The notes below the pieces were generated by a model that was not told the origin of the DNA, searched no databases, and saw nothing but the letters and a program-made list of their open reading frames with translations. From assembly GCA_020633205.1 (NCBI GenBank), contig JACKEB010000010.1, positions 1,535,343 through 1,599,342 of the forward strand: a DNA stretch of 64,000 bases, written 5' to 3'. The stretch comes from Polyangiaceae bacterium. Its GTDB lineage: Bacteria > Myxococcota_A > Polyangia > Polyangiales > Polyangiaceae. How positions within the stretch are numbered: the stretch's first letter is position 1; every line of letters begins with the position of its first letter. This document shows positions 49,252-59,900 of the stretch, in pieces. The position numbers and the translations under genes were made by a program.

Positions 49252-51981
49252 TTACTTGCCCTGTTTTGGCGCCTGGAACGTGTACATCTCCGTCAGGCCC
49301 TTGATGGTCGTGTTGTCGGCGATCGCGTCGTGCGGGATCAGGAGGTAGCGCCACGGTTTCCCGCCGTTGTCCTTCTCGTGGCCACTGGCGTGCTTGCACC
49401 AGACTGCCGCCGCGCGGGCCTTGGCGAGCACCACGGGGTCCTGCATCTGGTCCGCTCGCTTCGGTTCACACAGCAGCTTCTCGGTCTTCATCTCGACAAC
49501 GAAATCCGGCTCGTAGGCGTTGTCGCTGGTGTAGCGGATCTGGAAGACGCCCTTGCCGGGCTTGAACCACTTGCTCACCGCCGAGTCCTTCTCCAGCACC
49601 ACGGCGAAACGGCGCTCGGGATCGGAGTCGAACTTCTGCGTCGGGTAGAGGCACTTCTTGAAGCCGCCGAAGAGCATCTTGCGGATGTCCGACTTGTTGT
49701 TGATCGGCGTGTCGAACGGGCGCACCGATTCATCCGCAGACGCAGCAAAAGCCTGGGAACGAACCTCGGAGAAGCCGTGGCTCACAACGGCCTCGTAGGA
49801 CGAAGCCTCTTCCCAGGTGTGCTGCTGCATCTGGGTGTGGATGAGATTCGAAATCTGCCGCTGGTGGAACAGCAGCACGTTCCGCACCTCGTCGTCGTCC
49901 TTCAGGTAGCTGCGCAGATGGGCGATGAACTGGCCTGCCAGGTTGTAGAGGAGGTCTGCCTGCTCGTCGTAGCTGACGTCGTCGAAGTCGATGAGCCCAC
50001 GAACGACGTAGTCCTCCAGGCGCTCCTCTTCGTGCCCGCCCTCGAGCGCGCCGATGACCTCACGCGTGTCGCTGGTCAGGTGCTGGACCAAGATCTCCTT
50101 CGACACTGGCTGAAGGCGGAACGAGGAGAGGTCGAGCGTGAACTCGTTGAATCCTGCACGCACCACGCCCTTGGGCAACACGATGACGCGGGGAATGGCG
50201 ATGGTGTGCGTGACGTAGACGGCCGTGGCCTCGCGCACCACCATCACGAGCTTCTTCTCGTCGATGGTCGGGTACATCGTGAGCTGCCCGGAGTTCAGCT
50301 TGTCGGTCACCTCGGCGACAATCTGCTTCTGCACCTCGTCGCTTTGCAGTGCTTTCGGCCCAGGCACGGCCTTCGGGTCGCGCGTGACCTTACGGATTGC
50401 CTCGAGCGCCAGCTTCGCGGCAGCCTGTTCGTCGGGCGTCTTGAACTTGGGCTCTGGCTGAGCAACCTGGCTCGCCTTGTCTCCGGTTCCAGCTGCGGTG
50501 GTCTCTCCCGGTTTGCTGGCTTCGACCGGGTGCGTGATGCCCAACATCGTCTCGACCACGGGAGCCACGACGACAGTCTGCTTCGGCGTCTCCGGGACGT
50601 CCTCGCCGATGTTGACGGTGCTGAAGGAGTAGCCGCCCTTCTTGGCTTCGTCGACGATGTCCTGGAAGCGGTCGTGGGCGACGATGGTCAGGCGATCGAC
50701 GGCGGGCACGCCGGTCCGCCGCCCATACGGCAAACGGAGACCACGGCCGATGGACTGCTCCACCAGGGTTCGCGAGTCCGCCGCGCGCAGCGGCACGATG
50801 GTGTAGAGGTTCGTGACGTCCCAGCCCTCCTTGAGCATGTTGACGTGGACCACGATCTCCGTCGGCTCGTCTGGACGCTCGACGGCCAGCAGTCGCTCGA
50901 CGTTCTCGTCCTTCTCCGAACCCTTCTGGCCGGAGTGGACCTGGATGACCCTGCCGCGGTAGCGGCCCTCGAAGAACGAGTCGTCCTCGATGAGCTTCAC
51001 GAGCTCGTCGGCGTGCTGGGTGTCCGCGGCGATCACCAGCATGAACGGCTTCACCTTGCGGACGTTGTTCTGCTGGGCGTAGACGTCGAGGTCGACCTTG
51101 GCGGCCTCGTGGACCCGGATGCCATCCTCGAGCTTGAGGCGCTCGAGCGCGGCCGGCGTCATGGTCGACGGGTTGAAGTTGGCCCTCGTAGCGACAGCGG
51201 GCTCCTTCACGTAGCCGTCGTGCATGGCGTTGGCGAGTGGGTAGTCGAAGATGACGTTCTTGAAGCGGCTCGGAGACCTCCCCGACTCGATCTGAGGCGT
51301 CGCCGTGAGCTCGAGGCCCAGGACGGGCTTGAGATCCTCGATGGACTGCAGGCTCGAATCCGCCCGGTAGCGATGGGCCTCGTCCATGATCAGCACGAGG
51401 TCATCGAGCCCGGCGAGGTACTCGAAGTAGGACTGGCCGAGAAACTCCGAGAGACGCCACGCCTTGCGGGCATCCTTTGACCGCGTGTTGAACTTCGCGA
51501 TGTTGAAGACGTTCACGACGACGTCGTCGCGCTCGAAGAGATCGAGGGTCTGGGGCTTCTGCTCGAAGTTGTCGCCCGTGACGAGCGCCGGCGCCTTGAC
51601 CGCGAACTCGGCGATGCCCTGGAAGACGTACTTCGACGTGTTGGGCGTGAAGTCGGCGATGAGCTTGTTGTAGATGGTGAGGTTCGGCGCGAGCACGAAG
51701 AAGTGCCGGATGCCGTGCTCCAGGTGGAGGTAGGCGATGAACGCTCCCATCAAACGGGTCTTGCCTACGCCGGTGGCAAGAGCGAAGCATAGGCTGGGGA
51801 AAGATCTCTCGAAGTCTTCGACTGCCGAAAACTCAGAGCGGATGACGGACAGCGCCTCCGAGACGTCGCCGTTCTTGTGAGGCTGGGCGATCTCCATCAC
51901 GCGGTGGAGAATCTCCAGCGACTTCCGCTGCGGCGTGCGCAGGCTGAGACGACCGCTGATGCTGTTCACGTGGCGGCTCAT
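49252..51981 (-). CDS. Type III restriction Res-like helicase-nuclease
   Basis: A 909-residue SF2 helicase. Motif I is ATGVGKTRL (about 69-77), a DEAH box occurs in LIMDEAHRYR near 200, LGLELTATPQ is motif III, and EQSIGRGLRLPYGRR is motif VI. The C-terminal nuclease has NAYEPDFVVEMKTEKLLCEPK near 820-840, giving the PD...ExK pattern of Res endonucleases. The layout matches type III Res subunits. Its ATG overlaps the stop of the methyltransferase gene (ATGA), so they are translated together. Type III Res needs Mod for recognition; because the mod frame is broken here, activity depends on whether that break is real. Confidence 0.88.
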   Translation of the reverse strand: MSRHVNSISGRLSLRTPQRKSLEILHRVMEIAQPHKNGDVSEALSVIRSEFSAVEDFERSFPSLCFALATGVGKTRLMGAFIAYLHLEHGIRHFFVLAPNLTIYNKLIADFTPNTSKYVFQGIAEFAVKAPALVTGDNFEQKPQTLDLFERDDVVVNVFNIAKFNTRSKDARKAWRLSEFLGQSYFEYLAGLDDLVLIMDEAHRYRADSSLQSIEDLKPVLGLELTATPQIESGRSPSRFKNVIFDYPLANAMHDGYVKEPAVATRANFNPSTMTPAALERLKLEDGIRVHEAAKVDLDVYAQQNNVRKVKPFMLVIAADTQHADELVKLIEDDSFFEGRYRGRVIQVHSGQKGSEKDENVERLLAVERPDEPTEIVVHVNMLKEGWDVTNLYTIVPLRAADSRTLVEQSIGRGLRLPYGRRTGVPAVDRLTIVAHDRFQDIVDEAKKGGYSFSTVNIGEDVPETPKQTVVVAPVVETMLGITHPVEASKPGETTAAGTGDKASQVAQPEPKFKTPDEQAAAKLALEAIRKVTRDPKAVPGPKALQSDEVQKQIVAEVTDKLNSGQLTMYPTIDEKKLVMVVREATAVYVTHTIAIPRVIVLPKGVVRAGFNEFTLDLSSFRLQPVSKEILVQHLTSDTREVIGALEGGHEEERLEDYVVRGLIDFDDVSYDEQADLLYNLAGQFIAHLRSYLKDDDEVRNVLLFHQRQISNLIHTQMQQHTWEEASSYEAVVSHGFSEVRSQAFAASADESVRPFDTPINNKSDIRKMLFGGFKKCLYPTQKFDSDPERRFAVVLEKDSAVSKWFKPGKGVFQIRYTSDNAYEPDFVVEMKTEKLLCEPKRADQMQDPVVLAKARAAAVWCKHASGHEKDNGGKPWRYLLIPHDAIADNTTIKGLTEMYTFQAPKQGK

Positions 51982-53759
51982 TTGCTCTTCCCTCCGTCTT
52001 CGATCCCCGCAAAGAGGGGCAGCTCCTGCATCGCAGAAGCCTTCTTGCGGCGCCGCCGCGTGGTGGTTGTCTTCTTCTTGCTGCCGTTGGTCTTGCCGTT
52101 CTTCTTCTCGTCGTCGGCCTCGGGCTCCGGCTCGGCCCGCTGCTCTTCGACCACCTGCACCGGAGGCAGGGAGTCGACGTTGAGGCTGTAGTCGTCACGC
52201 CCCCACTCGCAGCGGCTGAGCACCGCCTGCGGGATCTTCTTCACGGTGAGGTTGGGGAACTCGTCCCGCTTGGCGCGGAAGGCGGCGCAGCAGATCAGGA
52301 GCGTTCGCTCGGTGCCGACCTGGTCGCTGATGAATCGGAGCTGCTCGCGGCTGAGGTTCTGGGTGGTGATGTAGATGAAGTCGGTCTCGGTGGACTTGCC
52401 GTGGATCCAGAAGACGTCGGGGTCTGGCTCGTAGCGGAAGCCTTCGAGCTTGCACATCGCCTCGGCGAGCATCTCCGGGTGGTAGTCCTTGCTGACAACC
52501 CAGTTGCCCCACTTGTGTTTCTCTCAGAAGAGATGGCGCGAGTCGGTAGGTCGAAAGCCACCGCCGCCTTGCCAACCGGCGAATCCGGAGTGACGCCCGC
52601 TGGATCTTCGCCATCAACGACTTTGATGCGCGGGACGCATACGGTCGCTGCATGGTCGCCGAGCTCGACACCGATCCATCGGCGCCCCATCTTGTGCGCG
52701 ACCGCGGCCCCGTGGTTCCGGATCCAGCGAATGAATCGAGAACCCAGTCGCCGGGGTTCGGTCGCAATCTGGAAGTCCGCGAGCGAGCGAGCTCTCCGGC
52801 TTTTGGGGGTGTCGAAGACCACATGGCCATCGAACATCTGCATCATCGCGCTTCGCAGAGTCGTTGGTGTCCCCGTGTCCGATGGCTTCCAAGCGTCTTT
52901 GGCACACCCCGCGCTCTTTTGCTGAACCTCCGAAAGGAACTTCTTGATTCGCGGGGCGTTGTTCCTGTCTTGCCGAACCAGATGTTGCCGGCAGCGATCG
53001 TGCGTGGTCTCGAAGGTCTCTTTGTGTAGAGCCAGCAGCGACCCTTCGGCGGGTTGTGAACCTTCAACTGCTGGGCGCTCGTAGTTCGGAGAACTGGGAC
53101 GGCGTCTCATGTCCTGCTCTGGGCGGTCCCGTGTCACCGACTGCCAGGGCCACGCGGGTCGTTGTCGGGGTTCTTGTATCTATCCAGGACCTCGCGCTGA
53201 GCGGGAGCGGATTCCGGATCTGTTCGAAGAGCGGCTTGTTCTTGGCGTAGACAAGGATGTGGTCGTGGTTGAACGAGAAGACCCTTCATTTTTCGCGCGA
53301 CGTTCTTCGCTCCCAGACCATGTTGGCAACAAAGTTCGCACGCCCGAAGATCTCGTCGCAGAGAACTTTCAGGTAGTGGGCCTCTGTGTCGTCGATCGAG
53401 ATCCAGATCGAGCTTCCGTTGTCCGAAAGGAGTCGCTGGAGGATCTCCAGACGGTCTCGCATGAGCGACAGCCAGATCGAGTGTTCGAGGCCGTCATCGT
53501 ACTGCTCGAACGCGCTGCCCGTGTTGTAGGGGGGTCGATAAAGACGCACTTCACCTTGAGGCGAAGTCCTGCTCCAGCGCCTTCAGAGCCAGGAGGTTGT
53601 CCCGTGGATCAGCATGTTGTCGAAGATGTCCTTCTCGGTCACGCGCTTTGGCGCGTGATACGAGAGTTCGTGGTCTTCGAGGAGGATGCGGGGCTCGAGG
53701 CGCGGCCGTTCATCCTTGCCGATCCACGTGAGCTCTAGTCTGCGTTTCTTCTCTGCCAT
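51978..53759 (-). pseudogene. Type III Mod-like DNA adenine methyltransferase, reading frame broken many times
   Basis: Joining frames from the ATG at 53759 to the stop at 51978 gives a full-length beta-class N6-adenine methyltransferase of about 600 residues: start AEKKRRLELTWIGKDERPRL, motif IV FIDPPYNTGSAFEQYDD, HGKSTETDFIYITTQNL near the end, and motif I VLDSFAGSGTTG. Between about 53605 and 52525 the frame breaks about twenty times; at each site I worked through, loss of one base explains the break. One TGA at 53286 looks like CGA changed. The last 500 bases (164 codons) are intact. Substitutions are few, which is unusual for a natural pseudogene; a sequence error is possible. Confidence 0.8.
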
Positions 53760-53767
53760 GGGCGTCC

Positions 53768-56677
53768 TCAGTTGCTGGGGGCTTCGGGGAGCACCCACCG
53801 AATCGTGAAGAGCGTCTCGCGCTCGGCGCTGGTCTTCAGCTGGCGCTCGATGTCTTCGATGAGCTGTGTGCGCTTCTTGTCGACGTCGTCCTGGGCGTCG
53901 AAGAGCTGGCGCCGCTTGCTGTTGCGCCGCTGCTCTAGGGTCTTGATCCGCCGCTGGGCTTCGAGCTTGTCAGCAAGCACGACCTTCGTCTTCGAGTCCT
54001 TGCGGGCGGCCCGGATCTCGGCGTCGAGCTCCTTGAGCTCGCGCTCCAGCGTGAGCTTCACGTCCTCGGCCCAGCGATCGAGCTTGTCGACCTCTTCCTC
54101 GAAGTACTTCCCATTGCGCGTCTCGATCTCTTCGAGCTTGGCCGCGTGCTGCTGGGCGAGGAGATCGTCGAGCTGGCCGCTAACCTCGCCCGAGACCGTG
54201 GCCGCACCTGCTGCCCTGCCGGGAACATTGAGGAGACGGTCGCACCACTCGGCGTCGAGTGCCTCGGCACCAACACCTGCAGGAAGACCGGAGTCCGCGA
54301 TGGCGGCCACGAGGAGATGCTCCTCCTCCTCGATGGACTTGACGGTAACCTTCGTGGCTCGCAGCCAACCACTCTGACCGAGGCGTTCGGCAAGGATGGC
54401 GACCGGCGCACCGTAGGCTTGGTAGTCGAACACTACTTCGCCGTCGTTCACCTGCCGCGCGAGTGAACGCTGAATGAGCGCCTGCGCCAGCGGGTGATCC
54501 GTACGGAAGAAGTGACCTCCCCGTTCTTCGGCCTCCTTCCAGTCAAACGAGTAGCTACCGCTTGGCGCAAGAGCCTCGCCACTTGGCTGGTAGTGGAAGC
54601 GTGCTGCGCCGTCCTCGAACGTCGCCTCCGCACCAAGCTCGCTTCTGGCAAGTGCCAACAGTCGCCGCCCTCGTTCGTCGAGTGCCGCTCGGGCCTCATC
54701 TCGGTGCACCCGAAGCCGGTCATGAACCTCTTCGTCGAAGTAATCCAGGACGACCTGTCGCGTTTGGGCAAGGCGGTCCTGAATCTGGTCGTCAAGATCC
54801 GCCTGGAGCTTGGCGAAGGCCCATGCGATGTCTTCCTGCGTTCGGCAGTCCTGGTAAATCTCAGCGATGCGGCGTTCGATGTCTACCCCGGATTCGAGGG
54901 CGCCAAGCACCTCATCGCTGGACCCGAAGACACCGTCGAAGAGGTGGAACTTCTTCGCCAGCAGCTCGTACACACGCTCATCAGCGGCGTTCTTCTTGTT
55001 GAGGAAGTTCACCACCACGACATCGTGCCTCTGGCCATAGCGATGGCAACGACCGATGCGCTGTTCGATACGTTGAGGGTTCCACGGGAGATCATAATTC
55101 ACTACGAGTGAGCAGAACTGGAGGTTCACACCTTCTGCAGCTGCCTCAGTGGCGACGAGGATGGTGGCACGTTCACGGAACTCCTCGACGATAGCTGCCT
55201 TGACGTCAACCGGTCGGCTGCCGCTGACCACCTCCTGACCTCCGTGACGGGCCAGCCAAGCCTTGTAGATGTCCTTCGACCGCTGGTCCGCATTCGTACC
55301 GTTTAGGATGACAACCTTGCCTTCGTACCCCAAGCGTTCCAGCAGCTCGAACAGGTATGCCTGCGTGCGCTGGGACTCGGTGAAGACCACTGCTTTTTGG
55401 GCGCCGCCCAGCTCGGCAGCCTTGCCGAACGCGGTTGAGAGGGCATCGAGCAGTGCGTTGCCCTTCGCGTTGTGGGAGATCCTTTCGGCCAGAGCGAGGT
55501 ACCCCTTGAGCGCGTCGATTTCGGCCTGCAACAACTCGCGTTCGGCAGCCGACGACGAGCTGGTGTCCCCGTCGAGGTCGGCTCCGCTGTCGTCCCACTC
55601 GTCACGCGTCTCGTCGTAGCTCTCATAGTCCGCAACCAGCTCGTCGACGTCCTCAGCATCACGCATTTCCTGAACCTGCTTTTCGAGGCGGTTGATCAGG
55701 CTGCGCAACGTGCCAGCGATAGCAAAGCTCGACGACGCGAGGAGCTTGCGCAGCACCATTGTCATCAGCTTTCGTTGGGCTCGCGGGAGGGCGAAGAGAG
55801 CCTCACGCTGGAGATACGCGGAAACTTCCTCATACAGCTGTTGTTCGTCATCGGTCGGGAAGAACTCCCAGGTGATCGGGATACGCTGGGTGAACTTGAT
55901 GTACTCGAGGACCTGGCGGCGCAACGTGCGGTGGCAGACCGGTGCTAGTCGGCGACGGAGGTCCTCGTTCCGCAGGCCTTCATCATCCACCCGCACGAAC
56001 TGGTCACGGTACGAGGGTTCATCGCCGAAGATGTGGGGGTCGATGAAGCTCACGAGGCCATAGAGTTCCATCAGCGTGTTCTGCAGGGGCGTCGCGGTGA
56101 GCAGGACCTTGCTACTAGCTTGCAGGGTGTCCCGCAGCGTCCGCGCCAACTTGTTGCTCTTCTTGTAGACGTTGCGAAGGCGATGCGCCTCGTCGATCAC
56201 CACCAGGTCCCACGGGTGCATCGCCACGATGTCCGACTTGTTGGCCGCGAAGTGGTAGGAGCAGACGACAACGCGGTCTTCCTGGTCGAACGGGTTGGTC
56301 TTGCCTGCCTTCACGATGCGGTTGAAGCTGGCGGACTCCAGCACGATCGTCGGGATGTGGAACTTGTCGTCGAGCTCTTGAGCCCACTGCTTGCGGAGGG
56401 TGGCGGGCACGATAATCAAGATCCGACGACGTCGCTCAGCCCAGCGCTGGGCAAGCACTAGTCCCGCTTCGATCGTCTTGCCGAGACCCACCTCGTCGGC
56501 GAGCACCACGCCCTTGGAGAGTGGCGAGCGGACGGCGAACAGCGCGGCGTCTACCTGGTGCGGGTTGAGGTCAACCCGTGCGTTCGAGATCGAACGCGAT
56601 AGTTGCCCGAGGGACCCCGACGGTCCCTTCAACGAGAGTTGGGTCGCCCAGTACTTGCTCTGAAAGAATGTTGTCAT
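53768..56677 (-). CDS. SNF2/RapA-like helicase of the Mod-Res operon
   Basis: A 969-residue SF2 translocase. Motif I is LADEVGLGKTIEAG near residue 60, VVIDEAHRLRN holds the DEAH box (near 163), VLLTATPLQNT is motif III, and EQRIGRCHRYGQRHDV is motif VI. A 300-residue C-terminal region is rich in Glu/Lys coiled coil (EEIETRNGKYFEEEVDKL). SNF2-type ATPases of this type occur next to methyltransferase and Res genes in DISARM-like and other restriction-type islands. Its stop lies eight bases before the mod start, so all three are one operon in the order SNF2-mod-res. Confidence 0.88.
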   Translation of the reverse strand: MTTFFQSKYWATQLSLKGPSGSLGQLSRSISNARVDLNPHQVDAALFAVRSPLSKGVVLADEVGLGKTIEAGLVLAQRWAERRRRILIIVPATLRKQWAQELDDKFHIPTIVLESASFNRIVKAGKTNPFDQEDRVVVCSYHFAANKSDIVAMHPWDLVVIDEAHRLRNVYKKSNKLARTLRDTLQASSKVLLTATPLQNTLMELYGLVSFIDPHIFGDEPSYRDQFVRVDDEGLRNEDLRRRLAPVCHRTLRRQVLEYIKFTQRIPITWEFFPTDDEQQLYEEVSAYLQREALFALPRAQRKLMTMVLRKLLASSSFAIAGTLRSLINRLEKQVQEMRDAEDVDELVADYESYDETRDEWDDSGADLDGDTSSSSAAERELLQAEIDALKGYLALAERISHNAKGNALLDALSTAFGKAAELGGAQKAVVFTESQRTQAYLFELLERLGYEGKVVILNGTNADQRSKDIYKAWLARHGGQEVVSGSRPVDVKAAIVEEFRERATILVATEAAAEGVNLQFCSLVVNYDLPWNPQRIEQRIGRCHRYGQRHDVVVVNFLNKKNAADERVYELLAKKFHLFDGVFGSSDEVLGALESGVDIERRIAEIYQDCRTQEDIAWAFAKLQADLDDQIQDRLAQTRQVVLDYFDEEVHDRLRVHRDEARAALDERGRRLLALARSELGAEATFEDGAARFHYQPSGEALAPSGSYSFDWKEAEERGGHFFRTDHPLAQALIQRSLARQVNDGEVVFDYQAYGAPVAILAERLGQSGWLRATKVTVKSIEEEEHLLVAAIADSGLPAGVGAEALDAEWCDRLLNVPGRAAGAATVSGEVSGQLDDLLAQQHAAKLEEIETRNGKYFEEEVDKLDRWAEDVKLTLERELKELDAEIRAARKDSKTKVVLADKLEAQRRIKTLEQRRNSKRRQLFDAQDDVDKKRTQLIEDIERQLKTSAERETLFTIRWVLPEAPSN

Positions 56678-56998
56678 GCGGCGCGACTCATTTCCCCATG
56701 GATTCTATGGCGAGCGGAGCGACCTGCCCTGCATCGGAAGGCAAACCCAGAAGGCACAGGCGAGTCCGCCTGCCGTGTCGGAAAGGCGTCAGCTCTTGAA
56801 ATCTCGGGCACAGACGGTCTCTCTCGGCACGCAGTTCATGCTCCCCGGTGAACGAGATCAGCCGAGAGTAGCGTGAGCCTATCACTGCGGTCGCTCTCCA
56901 AAGCCAGCGAAAGACGCGAATTTCGGCTAGCCTACGTGAGGGCTTGGTTTCAACGAGGCTAGCCCTACGTCTTCATCTCGCACTCCAGCGGAGCGACC
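56678..56998. promoter_or_regulatory. Divergent promoter region with two palindromic boxes
   Basis: These 321 bases separate the SNF2-mod-res operon (minus) from the nuclease-helicase gene (plus). The palindrome GGCTAGCC occurs at 56925-56932 and 56957-56964, offset by 32 bases (about three turns), and each is followed by TACGT (one base further on in the second copy). They lie 35-75 bases before the ATG at 56999 and are candidate operators for a shared regulator. Short frames in this region show no protein character. Confidence 0.45.
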
Positions 56999-59900
56999 AT
57001 GCGGATTCTGGGCACCGAGATAGGGTTGTCGGCGACTGACCTAGCCAACCACGTAGGATGCCAGCACCTAACACGACTCAACCGCCAGGCGGTGTGCGGA
57101 GAAATCTCACATCCCGCCTGGAGGGACCCCCTCCTGGAAACACTTCGAGCGCGCGGGCTCGAACTGGAAACCACGTACATCCATTTTCTACAAACCCAGG
57201 GCTTGTCGGTCTTTGACGCAACAGCCGCAGATCAACCCGCTGGTGTTGAGACCACCATCGCGGCGATGCGGAGCGGGCATGACGTGATCGTCCAACCCTT
57301 TCTGGAGGATGGCCGATGGGTTGGTCGTGCTGACATCCTTCGACGGGTACAGCGCCCGAGCAAGTTGGGCTCGCACTCGTACGAGGTGGTGGATACCAAA
57401 CTGGCGAGAGAGACGCGTGGCGGAACGATCCTTCAGCTCGTGCGTTACTCGGAAATGGTGGCCAGATTGCAGGGGAATCAGCCCGAACTGATGCACGTGG
57501 TCTCCCCCGGAAACGACTTCACGGCAGAGAGTTTCCGTGTCACCGATTTCGTCGCCTACGTTCGCTTTGTGAAGGCCGACCTAGAGAGGGCGGTCGAGGC
57601 GAATGAGAGGCAAACCTATCCAGAACCCGTTCCGCGGTGTGAGACCTGCCGGTGGTGGCGTGTCTGTGACCAACGGCGTCGCGCCGATGACCATCTTTCG
57701 TTGGTTGCTGGCATTTCTCGCGGTCAACGGCAGGAACTTGAAGAATGGGGTGTCGACACTCTCTCGGCTCTGGCGGCGCTACCACTTCCCATTCAACAGC
57801 GACCACGCCGGGGAGCCCGTGCTAGCTACGAGCGGGCGCGCGAGCAGGCCCGAGTGCAACTCGAAGCGCGGGTGAGCGGAGGGCCTGTCTTCGAACTACT
57901 GTCGCGCACTGCCGACCGCGGATTGGCTCTGCTCCCGGAGCCGTCGAGCGGTGACATGTTCTTCGATATCGAGGGGGATCCATTCGCGCTGGATGGCGGA
58001 CTCGAGTACCTGTTGGGCTGGGCCACCCTTGAGAGCGACCGCCCCGCCTACCACAAGGTGTGGTCCGTGCAACGTAGCGACGAGCGCGAAGCCTTTGAAC
58101 GATTTGTCGACACTGTGCTGACCCGGCGACGCCAGTGGCCGACCATGCACGTGTACCACTTCGCGCCCTACGAGCCGTCCGCCTTAAAGCGCCTCATGGG
58201 CAGGTTTGGTTCCCGCCAAGATGAGGTCGACGAACTCTTGCGCGTGGGGACCTTCGTTGACCTGCACAAGGTGGTTAAGCAAGCCGTCCGCGCGAGCGTG
58301 GAAAGGTACTCACTCAAGGACCTTGAGCAGTTCTACGCCTACGCGCGAGACGAAGATCTCCGGGAGGCATCGAAGGCGCTGCGCGCGGTCGAACGCTTGC
58401 TCGAGCTTGGTCAGCCAGGGGGGATTACAGGAGCACTCCGAGACTCGGTGGAGGCCTACAACCGCGATGACTGCGTCTCGACGCTTCGTCTACGCGAATG
58501 GCTGGAAAGCCTGAGAATGGGTCTCGTCGCAGCGGGTGAAGACATCCCGCGCCCCGCCGTTCCAAACGTCGCGCCCGCCGACGAGGAACCGCCCGAGGTA
58601 CGCGTGGTCATGGCCCGGCTCCTCGACGGGGTTCCCGACGATGCCGCGGAGCGCACCCCCGCTCAGCAAGCGCGGTGGCTGCTCGCGCACATGCTCGAAT
58701 GGCACCGCCGCGAAGAGAAGGCGCCCTGGTGGGAGTACTTCCGCCTCGTGGACCTCTCCGACGATGAGCTGCTCGAAGAGCGCTCGGCGTTGGCGGGACT
58801 GGAGTTCGTGGCCCGGGTCGGCGGCACCGACCGCTGCCCGGTGCATCAGTATCGCTTTCCGCAGCAGGACAGCGACGTTCGTGACGATGACCCACTGCGA
58901 GGCGGCGACGGCGACCACGTCGGGACCGTCGAGTCGATCGACGTTGTCGGGAGGACCGTCGAGATCAAGAAGAACGGCGCGATGGCAGACGCCCATCCGT
59001 CTTCGGTATTCGTCCACCGAGTCATCCCCGCCGAGGAACAGGCCGCCGCGCTGCTGCGACTCGGCCGCTGGGTAGCCAACCACGACGTGGACGCCGACGG
59101 TGCGTTTCGAGCAGGCCGTGACCTTCTGCTCCGGCGAGCGCCGCGGCGGGAGGCGTCGATCGAGTTAACGCAGCTTCTCCGTGACGGTGAATCGACGCTG
59201 GACGCTGCGAAGCGCGTTGCACTCGAGCTCGACCGCGGGGTCCTCGCGATTCAAGGGCCACCGGGTGCGGGAAAGACCTTCACTGGGGCTCGAATGATCT
59301 GCGAGCTGGTGCGCGCCGGTAAGAAGGTCGGCATAACCGCTCTGAGCCACAAGGTGATTCGCAACCTTCTCGACGAGGCCGTGGAGATTGCCGAGCAGCA
59401 GCGTCTTCTCATCCGTTGCACGCAGAAGGTGAAGGACAAGCCCGCGAAGTGGGACGGCGATCCCATTCGGGAGGTCGGCACCAACAAGGCTGTGGTCGAC
59501 CAGCTCGCGAGTGGCGAAGCGCAGGTCGGCGCCGGCACCTCGTGGCTCTGGGCGAGGGAGGAGATGTCCGAGGCCGTAGACGTGCTCTTCGTGGACGAGG
59601 CAGGCCAGATGTCGCTCGCCAACGTGCTTGCGGTAGCGCAAGCAGCCAAGAGCGTGGTTCTGCTCGGTGACCCACAGCAACTCGAGCAACCCCTTCAGGG
59701 TTCGCATCCCGATGGCGCCGAAGCCTCTGCGCTGCATCATCTGCTAGGCTCCAGAAAGACCATCGCGACGGACGTCGGGCTGTTTCTTCCCGAGACGTGG
59801 AGACTCGGTCCCTCGATTTGTTCGTTCACCTCCGAGGTGTTCTACGAAGGGCGCCTGCATTCGCGTGACAGTCTTGCGAAGCAGGTGCTTGAAGGTCCCG

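Noticed and set aside
49252..56677. Calling the SNF2-mod-res operon DISARM or BREX
   Set aside because: The DUF1998 and phospholipase-D proteins of DISARM and the PglZ and Lon-like proteins of BREX are absent from the window.
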